Of a stretch of DNA of 22,952 bases, positions 6,202 through 14,074 are shown in pieces. Every line of letters starts with the position of its first letter. The stretch's first letter is position 1. Location: positions 1 through 22,952 of the forward strand of contig JACZYI010000008.1 of NCBI GenBank assembly GCA_022571175.1, given 5' to 3'. The notes under the pieces are model-generated. The model was given only the letters and a program-made list of their open reading frames with translations. It did no database searches and was not told where the DNA came from. Source of the stretch: Pseudomonadota bacterium (GTDB taxonomy: Bacteria; Pseudomonadota; Alphaproteobacteria; Sphingomonadales; SMXR01). The translations under genes were made by a program, and so were the position numbers.

Positions 6202-7548
6202 ATGACAATTACGCTTGCGCCAATCCAGGAAATTTCTCTGGCGGAACGATTTGCCCGATTGGGATTTTCTGGTCTGGAGACACTTTCCCGAAGCCTGAGT
6301 GAGCAGGATTGTGAACAACTGCTGCATGACTGGGATTTTTGGTGTCGTCCGGCGCAACGTCCACCCATAGGAGACTGGCACTGTTGGCTGGTGATGGCGG
6401 GGCGGGGATATGGCAAAACCCGAATGGGTGCGGAGTGGGTCAGATCGCATGTGGAGGGCTCAAGTCCCCTCATTGCAGTAAAGGGCGCACCGGGCAGAAT
6501 AGCCTTGATCGCGCAGACTTCTGGCGATGGCAGGATTGTTATGGTGGAGGGAGACAGTGGTCTTCTTGCCATATCCCCTCCTGACCAAAGGCCAAAATAT
6601 GAGCCTTCGCTGAAACGCCTCACCTGGCCAAACGGGAATATTGCCCATCTCTATTCTGCTGACGAACCCGACCAGATGCGCGGGCCTCAGCATGGGCTTG
6701 CCTGGGCGGACGAGTTGGCCAAATGGCGTCATGCAGAAGCCGCATGGAGCAATCTGATGTTCGGGCTTCGTATGGGTTTGAGGCCACAAGTAGTTGTCAC
6801 AACCACGCCCAGACCCATGAGGCTCTTAAAACGACTGCTTGAAGATAAAACTACCATCGTGACCCGGGGGTCATCCTTTGACAACCGTGCACATCTGGCA
6901 CCGAGTTTCATGACAGAAATGATCAGATTATATGAGGGCACCCGACTGGGCCGTCAGGAGCTGCATGGCGTGTTTCTCGATGATATTCCGGGTGCGCTCT
7001 GGCAGCGTGACCAGATTGAAAAACTGCAAGTGACCGAGGCACCAAACTTGCGCCGGATCGTGGTGGCTGTGGACCCGCCCGTAACAAGCGGTAAAAACGC
7101 CAGTCGTTGTGGCATCATTGTGGCCGGGCGAGGGGAAAATAACCAACTTTTCATTCTGGCCGACGAAAGCCGGCAAGGCCTGAGCCCCCATGGTTGGGCT
7201 TCAGCAGCAGTGGCCGCCTACAACAAATTCGGAGCTGATCGACTGGTGGCAGAAATCAACAATGGCGGTGAATTAGTGGAAGCCTTGATTCGGCAGGTGG
7301 ACGAGCGCATCAGTTATAGAGCTGTCCGCGCCTCACGGGGTAAGATCACCCGCGCTGAACCAGTGGCGGCTCTTTATGAACGTGGCCTGGTGCACCATGT
7401 GGGCAGCTTTCCTGAGCTTGAAGATGAAATGACCAGTTATTCGGGTGAGCCGGGCGATGCCAGCCCGGACCGGATGGATGCCCTGGTTTGGGCCATCACG
7501 GACCTGGCCCTGGGACCAAGAGCAAAGCCCCGCATCCGCAGCTTTTAG
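6202..7548 (+). CDS. terL: GTA-type large terminase subunit (ATPase/nuclease; RcGTA g2-like)
   Basis: 448 residues, about full length for the family. The N-terminal ATPase has a Walker A GRGYGKT at 67-73, preceded by the VMA strand, and a Walker B LAWADE at 166-171 with the catalytic Glu at 171. A motif III-like VVVTTTPRP follows. The C-terminal RNase H-fold nuclease keeps its acidic residues: D291 in VVAVDPPV, E351 in AEINNGG, and D426 in DRMDALVWA. It cleaves and translocates DNA into the prohead through the portal. No stop or frameshift was found, so the enzyme should be functional. There is no strong ribosome-binding site before the ATG; coupling to the small terminase 24 bp upstream is likely. 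It is convergent with a minus-strand secreted protein gene 9 bp later. The GTA rather than ordinary phage identity rests on the neighbours and overall pattern. Confidence 0.93.
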   Translation: MTITLAPIQEISLAERFARLGFSGLETLSRSLSEQDCEQLLHDWDFWCRPAQRPPIGDWHCWLVMAGRGYGKTRMGAEWVRSHVEGSSPLIAVKGAPGRIALIAQTSGDGRIVMVEGDSGLLAISPPDQRPKYEPSLKRLTWPNGNIAHLYSADEPDQMRGPQHGLAWADELAKWRHAEAAWSNLMFGLRMGLRPQVVVTTTPRPMRLLKRLLEDKTTIVTRGSSFDNRAHLAPSFMTEMIRLYEGTRLGRQELHGVFLDDIPGALWQRDQIEKLQVTEAPNLRRIVVAVDPPVTSGKNASRCGIIVAGRGENNQLFILADESRQGLSPHGWASAAVAAYNKFGADRLVAEINNGGELVEALIRQVDERISYRAVRASRGKITRAEPVAALYERGLVHHVGSFPELEDEMTSYSGEPGDASPDRMDALVWAITDLALGPRAKPRIRSF

Positions 7549-7557
7549 CAGGGGCGA

Positions 7558-7938
7558 TTAACTATCGCCGTCTATGGAACTTTGACGGCTATTAAAAATT
7601 CGAATTTGCCTATTCAACGCTTCCTGGGCATCGGCCAACCCTTCCGCGAGAGTATTATAATCGTTCAGCCAGCGTTCCTGTTGCTCTTTGGTCATATTGA
7701 AGAATTGATCTTCCTGATTCTGGTCGAGGCAATCGAGATAAATATTCACGGCCTGCCCATAGGCCTGAATAGCGGTGACGGCCAGATTGATGGTGTCACG
7801 CGTAACTGCTGCTGCCTCGGGAATAGTCGGAGGCTTGCCCGGGTGTTCACCACAGTCAAGCGCATGGGATGGTGCTGGGTTCAAGGCAAAGACCGAGACC
7901 ATACCGGTCAACAAAGCAAACAGTAAAATACGGCGCAT
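7558..7938 (-). CDS. secreted/periplasmic hypothetical protein
   Basis: 126 residues from the ATG at 7938, which has AAGGAA upstream; an ATG 18 bases earlier lacks a site. MRRILLFALLTGMVSVFALN is a classic signal peptide, cleaved near PSHA. The mature part has two cysteines (LDCGEH and YLDCLDQ) that could form a disulphide, a PTIPEAAAVTRDTINLAVTA helix, and a helical C-terminus rich in Asn, Gln and Glu. Small proteins with the pattern of an early Cys, a proline patch, and a YLDCL helix occur in alphaproteobacteria, but I know no function. It lies antisense between terL and the portal, where GTA clusters are normally contiguous, which suggests insertion of a host gene or rearrangement of the cluster. 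Confidence 0.7.
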   Translation of the reverse strand: MRRILLFALLTGMVSVFALNPAPSHALDCGEHPGKPPTIPEAAAVTRDTINLAVTAIQAYGQAVNIYLDCLDQNQEDQFFNMTKEQQERWLNDYNTLAEGLADAQEALNRQIRIFNSRQSSIDGDS

Positions 7939-8007
7939 GGGCTTTCCTTGGTTCATGTGACCAGACCATCATAATTTCATCATCGGTCTTTGTTGGCGGG
8001 CACCATA

Positions 8008-8115
8008 ATGAAGCGCCCGACCTTTGCCAACAGGAAAAACATAGGCCCGAATATGGGCAAAATCATGATCATGCCCGGGGCCATCACCGGTCCCCAAACA
8101 GGAGCAATTAAATGA
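8008..8115 (+). CDS. short ORF coupled to portal gene (35 aa)
   Basis: A 35-codon frame from an ATG to a TGA that overlaps the portal start as ATGA, a hallmark of translational coupling. The peptide begins MKRPTFANRKNIGPNMGKI and is basic, with Gly/Pro/Ile-rich C-terminal residues. A weak GGCGGG lies upstream. It is too short to recognise. It may be a real leader cistron for the portal gene or a chance frame; the overlap is the main support. Confidence 0.35.
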   Translation: MKRPTFANRKNIGPNMGKIMIMPGAITGPQTGAIK

Positions 8116-9164
8116 ACGCATTCGGAAAATTTATGAATCTTCTAAAACCGGCTATATTTGGCGCAGACAGAGATGCACACGCCTTTGAGACCAAAAAAAG
8201 TGCTGTGGGCAAGTTGTTGCAAAGCGCCTCCACCGCCTGGGTGGGGCTGGGGGCACCGCGCTGGACCAGCCGCAGTTACGACCAACTGGTGCGGGAAGGA
8301 TACCGCAAAAATGTGATTGCCAATCGTTCGGTCAAGATTGTGGCGGAATGCGCGGCCAGTATCCCCCTTATATTGTTCCGGGGAGATGAGCGCTTGCGAG
8401 GCCATGCGGTGCTCGACCTCTTTCGGCAGCCGAACCCCTTGCAATCGGGTCAGGAATTGCTGGAAACCCTCTACGCCTTTCTGCAAATCGCCGGCAATTC
8501 ATATCTGGAAGCGGCCGAGCTGGCTGATGGCACACCTGGGGAACTCTATGTGCTCAGGCCCGATCGCGTGACCATTGTGCCTGGCCCCAATGGTTGGCCA
8601 GCGCGCTATGAATATAAGGTGGGAGGCCGCACCATGGGCTTTCCAGTGGATGCAAAAACCGGTCGCTCAGCGGTCATGCATTTGCGCAGCTTTCACCCCC
8701 AAGATGATTATTACGGATTGTCGTCGCTCGAGACCGCTTCCTTCTCGGTGGATATTCATAATTCTGCGCAGGCCTGGAATAAGTCCTTGCTCGATAATGC
8801 AGCCCGGCCATCGGGTGCGCTTGTATTTGAACCCCGAGAGGGCATGTCCGGAGAATTATCAGACGAGCAGTTCCAGCGCCTCAAGACCGAGCTTGAAGAC
8901 CAATATATGGGGGCGCAAAACGCCGGTCGTCCATTTCTGCTCGAAGGTGGGCTCAAATGGCAGCAGATCGCCTTTTCACCCCTGGATATGGATTTTATAT
9001 CCTCCAAGCATGTCTCGGCCCGCGAGATTGCGCTGGCCTTTGGTGTGCCGCCCATGATTTTGGGCATTCCGGGCGACAATAACTATCCAAGACATACATG
9101 TTCAGCAGTCGGGCAACATCAATGTACACCAACAGGTAATGTTTGTACGCGACGACCTTGCTGA
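8112..9164 (+). pseudogene. GTA/HK97-type portal protein, truncated (RcGTA g3-like)
   Basis: Residues 1-325 match the HK97-like portal family used by GTAs: the N-terminal TSRSYDQLVREGYRKNVIAN segment, ASIPLILFRGDE, RQPNPLQSGQELLETLYAFL, AGNSYLEA, the LRPDRVTI strand, HLRSFHPQDDYYGLSSLE, and finally SAREIALAFGVPPMILGIPG. After DNNY (nt 9086) similarity stops where family members continue with a conserved Asn-Tyr-Gln-Glu-Ala-rich segment; the remaining 25 residues (PRHTCSAVGQ and on) are unlike a portal and are Cys-rich. Roughly 70 C-terminal residues are missing. The portal forms the dodecameric ring at the capsid vertex, so this copy is probably non-functional. No protease, major capsid or tail genes follow. 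The break looks like a deletion or recombination join, not a simple frameshift, since no other frame resumes the family sequence. Confidence 0.85.
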
Positions 9165-9306
9165 TACGGACCCTGATTATCACCGGGGAACGACCGGGCG
9201 AAATGCCTACATCGAAAAGGACGATTACACCAAGGCCGACGAAATCTTAGGTGCACGCGCTGACGATTTCGCTGCCGCTGCGCTTTGGGCACTGCGACCC
9301 GCCTAA
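9139..9306 (+). CDS. small hypothetical ORF at the portal break (55 aa)
   Basis: ATG at 9139 in a different frame from the portal tail; 55 residues with protein-like composition: MFVRDDLADTDPDYHRG, then an Asp/Lys-rich middle (YIEKDDYTKADEILGARADD) and an Ala-rich end (FAAAALWALRPA). The frame is open upstream across the portal end (reading VQQSGNINVHQQV before the ATG), so it may be the 3' end of a longer gene whose 5' part was lost in the rearrangement. No ribosome-binding site is clear. I do not recognise the family. Confidence 0.45.
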   Translation: MFVRDDLADTDPDYHRGTTGRNAYIEKDDYTKADEILGARADDFAAAALWALRPA

Positions 9307-9339
9307 TGCGACTTCAGCACAAATCGAAAGGCCAATACC

Positions 9340-9495
9340 ATGACACCAGAGCTTGCCAATATCGCATTACAATTCCTCGCTCGCGTTGATCTTAAAGGGA
9401 GCGAGGCTCAAGCCATGTCCGCCGTGCAGCAATCACTTAAGAATTTAGTCAAGAATGAAGAGCCTCATAAATTTGACTTTGAAACTGAAAAATAA
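9340..9495 (+). CDS. small hypothetical protein (51 aa), phage-like in character
   Basis: 51 residues from ATG 9340, with GAAAGG about nine bases upstream. It begins MTPELANIALQFLARVDLKG and continues as a helix with SAVQQSLKNLV, ending in a charged tail (HKFDFETEK). Short proteins with an ELANIALQFLxR start and a mid-protein Gly/Glu/Ala motif are, as I recall, common among marine phages and prophage-like regions, usually of unknown function. It follows the 55-aa ORF by 33 bp, so the two may be one unit. A phage origin is inference. Confidence 0.5.
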   Translation: MTPELANIALQFLARVDLKGSEAQAMSAVQQSLKNLVKNEEPHKFDFETEK

Positions 9496-9611
9496 TTGAG
9501 TCACTGAACCACAATGGATGATTATCATCCCCGTCTTGTTTTTAGGAAATCGCAACAAGTTGATAAATACCGGGCTGATATTCTTTCGCTTTTGTGGCAG
9601 AATTGTCTGCA

Positions 9612-9902
9612 ATGAGATACGGGCAATACAAAAAACGGTTACCATTGCGGAAGCGTGTTGCTGCACGTAGGGCAGGCCGTTCCGAATATTATGAGAGCGG
9701 GGATGGTGAACAAAAGTCCCGCTCATATCTCAAATGGTTCGCGATAATTTGTCAGGTAGTGTCCATCATGCTGTTGCTGGTAGAAATTTCCCGACTGGTA
9801 TCGGAAGATTTCTCAGGCGTGAATTTTACCCAGTTGGGTATTTATTCGGGCATTTTCTTTTTGGGAAGAGCAATTCAAATTGGGTTGGCAATTTTCAGAT
9901 AA
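9612..9902 (+). CDS. small two-helix membrane protein
   Basis: 96 residues from ATG 9612 (a GTG 18 bases earlier is possible). A very basic N-terminus (YGQYKKRLPLRKRVAARRAG) is followed by a polar linker and two hydrophobic segments: residues about 40-62 (WFAIICQVVSIMLLLVEI) and 74-96 (GIYSGIFFLGRAIQIGLAIF). The positive N-terminus would face the cytoplasm, giving a hairpin in the inner membrane. No ribosome-binding site is convincing. No family was recognised. It lies alone between the GTA remnant and a minus-strand gene. Confidence 0.55.
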   Translation: MRYGQYKKRLPLRKRVAARRAGRSEYYESGDGEQKSRSYLKWFAIICQVVSIMLLLVEISRLVSEDFSGVNFTQLGIYSGIFFLGRAIQIGLAIFR

Positions 9903-9955
9903 AGCATACCAAAAAATAGACTGTGAAACTCCGGTTTTCCTTCACTGACCCTCAC

Positions 9956-10618
9956 CTATTTTTTTGTTTTTCTTGTTTTATTTTTGTGTTTTGAGGTGCC
10001 TGCCTTTGTGGCCTTTTTCTTTGCTGGCTCTTTTGGGGTGGCTTCCTTGACCGGTATCGGTGCTGCGGATGCATCCTCTGATGCAACTTGTTCCGGGAAC
10101 ATGGCTTTGTGGAGTGTAGTCACTCTGGCATAAACATCGGTAATTGCATCGGCAATCGCCTGCATCTTGTACCCGTCACCCCGATATAGGAACACTGTCG
10201 TCGAGGGATCATATAATCGGTAAACATTGCTGTCTGGCACCTCAATTTCACTAACACTTGCAAGTGTTCCCACATGATCAAATACGACCTTTTGGCCTTT
10301 GGTCATCCCAATCCAGTCTTCTAATTTCTCGTCTCCATGCTCCCAAATGGAAGATAAACGCTTGTCATTGAGGGCATGTTTCTCTGGCAATTGAAGGGCC
10401 TTTCTCAAATCTTCTCCCCGCTTGCGGGCTCGTGCTCTTAAAGGCCAAAGGAGCCCGGAAATCTGACTCGCAGAAAGAAGGGTGGCTTGCGCCGCAAAAA
10501 ATACGCCTGCAGAGATTTGCTGTTCTATGGACTGATTAAATACTCTGAATGCCGCCTCGGTATAGACGCACTGATTGCGAAGTTCGTGAATAAAGAGGGC
10601 CAGTGTGGTCTGTTCCAT
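9956..10618 (-). CDS. hypothetical protein with lysine-rich tail
   Basis: 220 residues from the ATG at 10618, which has GGAG six bases upstream; an ATG four codons earlier lacks one. The first two-thirds look globular and helical (LALFIHELRNQCVYTEAAFR, FFAAQATLLSASQISGLLWP), and a middle part carries VFLYRGDGYKMQAIADAITD. The last 31 residues contain 12 lysines plus Ala/Thr/Pro, a disordered histone H1-like or AlgP-like tail that might bind nucleic acid or polyphosphate. The helical body with a basic tail also recalls phasin-type proteins. None of these is demonstrated. The gene is isolated, with about 110 bp on its 5' side before the next gene's stop. Confidence 0.6.
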   Translation of the reverse strand: MEQTTLALFIHELRNQCVYTEAAFRVFNQSIEQQISAGVFFAAQATLLSASQISGLLWPLRARARKRGEDLRKALQLPEKHALNDKRLSSIWEHGDEKLEDWIGMTKGQKVVFDHVGTLASVSEIEVPDSNVYRLYDPSTTVFLYRGDGYKMQAIADAITDVYARVTTLHKAMFPEQVASEDASAAPIPVKEATPKEPAKKKATKAGTSKHKNKTRKTKK

Positions 10619-10729
10619 ATTTTTCTCCATGGACTTTCAATATTGTGAATATTTATCGTGGGCTGTTGGTCCGCACAGGCCCCATTATATTGACCAGAAC
10701 CCTGGCAGGCAAAAGGATGCTATTCGGGT

Positions 10730-11257
10730 TCAGGCAATTTCATTTGGCGAAATCATTCTCAGCCATCGTTTCACTCTTCGCTCATTTGATCTTTCTTCAG
10801 CACGACCTGAAAATGATCGACTGTAAATCGCGAGGGCGGATCGATTGGGGCCTTTTTCAAAAATCCGTACCGTAATTATGTCCGGAATCTGGCGCACGGG
10901 AGATCGTTCAATAAATTCGAATTGCAGTATGCTCATATCGAATGAACGCACCGAGACTGTTGGTAGGCTATCGGTGAATTCCAGAAGAATATTACGCAAT
11001 TCGGTAGCTGAAATATTGAGATCATCAATAGTCAGAAAATCATCCGTCGCTGCACAAATGTCACTTGGACAAGCCAGAAAATGATCAAACCTCGGATCGG
11101 GATCCAAAGTAAAAAAATCAACCTCTTGAACCGAACCGCCGCCAAAAATAGCAACCATATAATCTCGGGCACCGGGATAGAGCAATATGCCTCCAGCCAT
11201 AAGAATCAGTATGCTCACACCAATGGCTGAAATTCGTATGTTTTCTATCGCTGACAT
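10730..11257 (-). CDS. DUF1499 family membrane-anchored protein
   Basis: 175 residues with AGGAG before the ATG. An N-terminal membrane segment (IGVSILILMAGGILLYPGA) anchors a periplasmic domain. DUF1499 features are present: the CPSDIC pair of cysteines near residues 63-68, the DFLTIDD acidic stretch, and the C-terminal block DIITVRIFEKGPNRSALAIY followed by SRSFSGRAEERSNERRVKRW. The function of this family is unknown; some members occur near envelope or lipid genes. It is followed on the same strand, in the upstream direction, by the SCP2 gene with a 36-bp gap, so the two may share a transcript (SCP2 first). Confidence 0.8.
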   Translation of the reverse strand: MSAIENIRISAIGVSILILMAGGILLYPGARDYMVAIFGGGSVQEVDFFTLDPDPRFDHFLACPSDICAATDDFLTIDDLNISATELRNILLEFTDSLPTVSVRSFDMSILQFEFIERSPVRQIPDIITVRIFEKGPNRSALAIYSRSFSGRAEERSNERRVKRWLRMISPNEIA

Positions 11258-11293
11258 GCGGGCTCCTGATATCGCTTTTAGTTTTGGATTTTG

Positions 11294-11593
11294 TTAGCCC
11301 AATATTTGTCCCAACTGCATGGCGATACCCATATCCCCGTCAACTTTCAATTTACCCATCATGAAGGCCATTTGAGGATTTAGATCTCCAGCCATGATTT
11401 GCTCGAAATCATCAATCGATACATTGATAGTGCAATCTGCCTCAATATCTTCATTTGAAATTTCTGGTGGGCTTTCCTTGCCGTTATACAAAATGACTCC
11501 ATCATCACCAAAATCAAACTTGATGATTGCACTCAATGCAGTTCCCACCTTCACCTTTTCTGCAATCTTTGATGTTAGTTCCGCTAATGGCAT
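11294..11593 (-). CDS. SCP2 sterol-binding domain protein
   Basis: 99 residues, a stand-alone SCP2 (sterol carrier protein 2) domain. The strong site GGGGAGGAA precedes the ATG. Typical features are the N-terminal helix, the strand IIKFDFGDDGVILYNGKE, the segment ADCTINVSIDDFEQIMAGDL, and the end NPQMAFMMGKLKVDGDMGIA with a C-terminal helix. The domain holds a hydrophobic tunnel that binds fatty acyl-CoA or other lipids in the cytoplasm. In bacteria stand-alone copies are usually of unknown physiological role. The size equals that of family members and all motifs are present. Confidence 0.88.
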   Translation of the reverse strand: MPLAELTSKIAEKVKVGTALSAIIKFDFGDDGVILYNGKESPPEISNEDIEADCTINVSIDDFEQIMAGDLNPQMAFMMGKLKVDGDMGIAMQLGQILG

Positions 11594-11769
11594 GAATTTC
11601 CTCCCCTATAATTTCCAGACGCTAAACATAGCAATATAGATCACAAATTCTCATACAATTTTTGTTGATTATGATTTTCATGATCCAGCAACGCAGAATA
11701 CATAGTTCCCTTTTGCAGATAATTGAACAAATTTTTACCTTATAGAAAGACCCTTTTTCCATATTAGGC

Positions 11770-13068
11770 ATGAAAATGAACAGATTCTTCGCAAAAAGGC
11801 GAATTTCTATGAGTATTTTAAGATCCCTGATTCCATATATATTTCCATATATCGGATTTGCCTCCATAGCCTATGCATGTGGTTTGGCGGGGCAACAATT
11901 TTTGTCGCTCGAAAAGGAAATGGCAATTATCTTGGGGGCCTTTACCGGGCTTTTTCAGTTTGTAATTTTTACTCTCTATCGACAGAGAAGTGACCGACTT
12001 TTACTTGAAGGTAAAATAATAATTCTTGGTGATGAACTGGACGCTGTGTCTGACGAACTCGAAGCCCAGACAGCTCGAACAAACCGAGGCTCCCCTGGCC
12101 CAAAATATTCAACCGAAAATCAGCAGGAGCTTACTGCCGAAATTAAGGTACTGCAAACCCTGTTAGGGCAGGTGGCGGCGGCCAAAGCTACTCCCAGCAT
12201 CCCGGTGGGGAGTCAGGATAAAGACAAGGATGATGAGCAGATAATTTTAGAGCCTATAAAAAAACCATCAGGCATGGTCAACGTCAATGATGCAGATATG
12301 TTTTCCGTTATACAGGGTGCTTTTCAGGAAAACCGGGTAGATCTGTATTTGCAGCCAATAGTTGCCCTGCCATCGAGAAGGCCATGCCATTATGAATGTT
12401 TTTCACGGGTCAGAGACCATAACGATAAAATTATTTTTCCGCGGGATTATATGGAGGTGGCCAATCGATCCGGGCTTTCCAGCACTCTTGATAATCTACT
12501 TCTTTTCAGGTGCATGCAGGTCATCAAGAGATTGGGGCCGCGTCGTCCCGATGTCCGCTTTTTTGTCAACATATCTTCGGCATCTTTTCGTGACGACGAA
12601 TTTTTCCCGCAATTTGTGGATTTCATGGCCAATCATGATGGTCTGGCAGATCGACTGGTTTTTGAATTTGCACAGCATGATGTTGAGCAAATGAGCCAGC
12701 AGACCGAAGCAAGTCTTTTGATGTTGGGGGATAAGGGCTACCAATTTTCTATGGATCGTGTGGAAAATTTCTCCATGGATCTGATGCATCTTGCTCGCCA
12801 TCATTTTGTGTATGTAAAAATCGACGCCAATATTATTCGTTTTGGTGAGACAGATATTCATCCCGAGGATTTAAAAGAATCCTTTTCCAGGCATGATATG
12901 TTGCTGATCGCGGCAAAAATTGAGGAGGAAGCTACCGTTGTTGATATTCTCGATTATGAGATTGAATTTGGTCAGGGATATCTCTTCGGTGAACCCCGTC
13001 CAAGCCGAGAGGCCAAAGCGCATTTCGCGGCTCCCAGTACTGAGCAAAGCCGAGTGGCTGTTGGCTGA
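11770..13068 (+). CDS. tipF: TipF-like EAL domain protein (flagellar positioning candidate)
   Basis: 432 residues. Two hydrophobic segments lie at about 20-45 and 50-70 (GAFTGLFQFVIFTLY), then coiled-coil-prone segments at about 75-105 and 118-140. The EAL domain covers about 176-415. Its signature is altered: ECF at 209-211 replaces EAL, the region normally DDFGTG reads MDRVENF near 328-334, while Asn in FVNISSASF, Glu in VFEFAQ and Lys in VYVKIDANI remain. That suggests c-di-GMP binding without hydrolysis. Caulobacter TipF has the same order of membrane segments, coiled coil and EAL, and recruits flagellar assembly to the new pole. The start at 11770 lacks a good ribosome-binding site; ATG 11809 (residue 14) has AAGG nine bases upstream and is a good alternative. 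The nearby chemotaxis genes fit a motility role. Confidence 0.75.
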   Translation: MKMNRFFAKRRISMSILRSLIPYIFPYIGFASIAYACGLAGQQFLSLEKEMAIILGAFTGLFQFVIFTLYRQRSDRLLLEGKIIILGDELDAVSDELEAQTARTNRGSPGPKYSTENQQELTAEIKVLQTLLGQVAAAKATPSIPVGSQDKDKDDEQIILEPIKKPSGMVNVNDADMFSVIQGAFQENRVDLYLQPIVALPSRRPCHYECFSRVRDHNDKIIFPRDYMEVANRSGLSSTLDNLLLFRCMQVIKRLGPRRPDVRFFVNISSASFRDDEFFPQFVDFMANHDGLADRLVFEFAQHDVEQMSQQTEASLLMLGDKGYQFSMDRVENFSMDLMHLARHHFVYVKIDANIIRFGETDIHPEDLKESFSRHDMLLIAAKIEEEATVVDILDYEIEFGQGYLFGEPRPSREAKAHFAAPSTEQSRVAVG

Positions 13069-13141
13069 TATTCGCAGGGCTCTTTCTCTCCTTTCATGAA
13101 ATTTATTTTATCCGGGTTCGTTCAATGTATCATGCTGTACA

Positions 13142-14074
13142 TTGATCCAATCGCAGCAGGATTTACCTTTGCCAGCTCCAAAGCCAACATTATCGAATCC
13201 CGTAAGGAGTTTAAGAGCCGTTATTGATCGCTATGACGCAGTTATTTGCGACGTGTGGGGTGTGATACATGGGGGAAGTAAAATTTATCCAGCTGCTTAT
13301 GACTGCCTCCTGAATCTTCATCAAATAGGGTTGCCTGTGATTTTATTGTCCAATTCACCGCGCCCGGTATCTATGGTGAGAATGCAGCTTGAACAAAAAG
13401 GACTCGAGCCTGAGATGTTTGGCGATATCATGTCGTCAGGAGAGTTAACGCGGCTCAGTTTGGCTAATAAAGAACATGAAGGTTTGATGTATCACATGGG
13501 TTTAGAGGCGGATCGCGCGCTTTTCGAGGGACTGTCACTTTCCGAAACAAATGAGGCTTCCAAGGCAGATTTTGCAATCTGTTCAGGATTTATGACTGGA
13601 AAAACTCCGGATATTGCGTCACATCAACCTGTTTTGGAGCAACTTTCCACATCAGGTGCACACATGCTTTGTGCCAATCCGGATAAATTTGTGGAGATAA
13701 GAGGAAAAAAATTTCTTTGTGCAGGCACGCTCGCTGAGCATTATGAACATATGGGCGGGGTGGTCACCAGGTATGGGAAGCCGGAGAAAACCGCATATGA
13801 TTATTGTTTTGCCAGATTGGCGGAGATTCTAGATGCAGATATAAACCGCGAAAGAGTCCTCTGTATTGGTGATAATATGGAAACGGATGTTCTGGGCGCC
13901 AAAAACGCTGGTTGCGGTGCTTTACTTATCACCTCGGGCGTTCATAAAGGACATTTTGAGAAGGAACAAGGCAAAATATTCTACCAACGTGATCAATCAG
14001 GCGTGGAAAATTTCTATTCCAAGTTTGGCGTAAATCCGGACTGGGTCATGAAAAAACTAAGGTGGAATAATTAA
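13142..14074 (+). CDS. HAD-superfamily hydrolase, class IIA (TIGR01459/NagD-like)
   Basis: 310 residues from TTG 13142; no ATG is available in frame before the conserved domain. TTG 13169 has AGGA seven bases upstream and is a likely alternative. HAD motif I is AVICDVWGVIHGG (nucleophile D37), motif II is ILLSNSPRP, motif III Lys lies in RYGKPEKTAYDYC, and motif IV is CIGDNMETDVLGAKNAG. The class IIA cap lies between motifs II and III. TIGR01459 proteins are common in alphaproteobacteria, and their natural phosphate substrate is not established. The stop codon overlaps the convergent cheZ stop by 4 bp. The TTG start and lack of a strong site suggest modest expression. Confidence 0.85.
   Translation: MIQSQQDLPLPAPKPTLSNPVRSLRAVIDRYDAVICDVWGVIHGGSKIYPAAYDCLLNLHQIGLPVILLSNSPRPVSMVRMQLEQKGLEPEMFGDIMSSGELTRLSLANKEHEGLMYHMGLEADRALFEGLSLSETNEASKADFAICSGFMTGKTPDIASHQPVLEQLSTSGAHMLCANPDKFVEIRGKKFLCAGTLAEHYEHMGGVVTRYGKPEKTAYDYCFARLAEILDADINRERVLCIGDNMETDVLGAKNAGCGALLITSGVHKGHFEKEQGKIFYQRDQSGVENFYSKFGVNPDWVMKKLRWNN

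Noticed and set aside
7869..8111. 80-codon plus-strand frame before the portal gene
   Set aside because: It overlaps the signal peptide region of the minus-strand gene, is His/Asn-rich in an unlikely way, and the shorter coupled ORF in another frame fits better.
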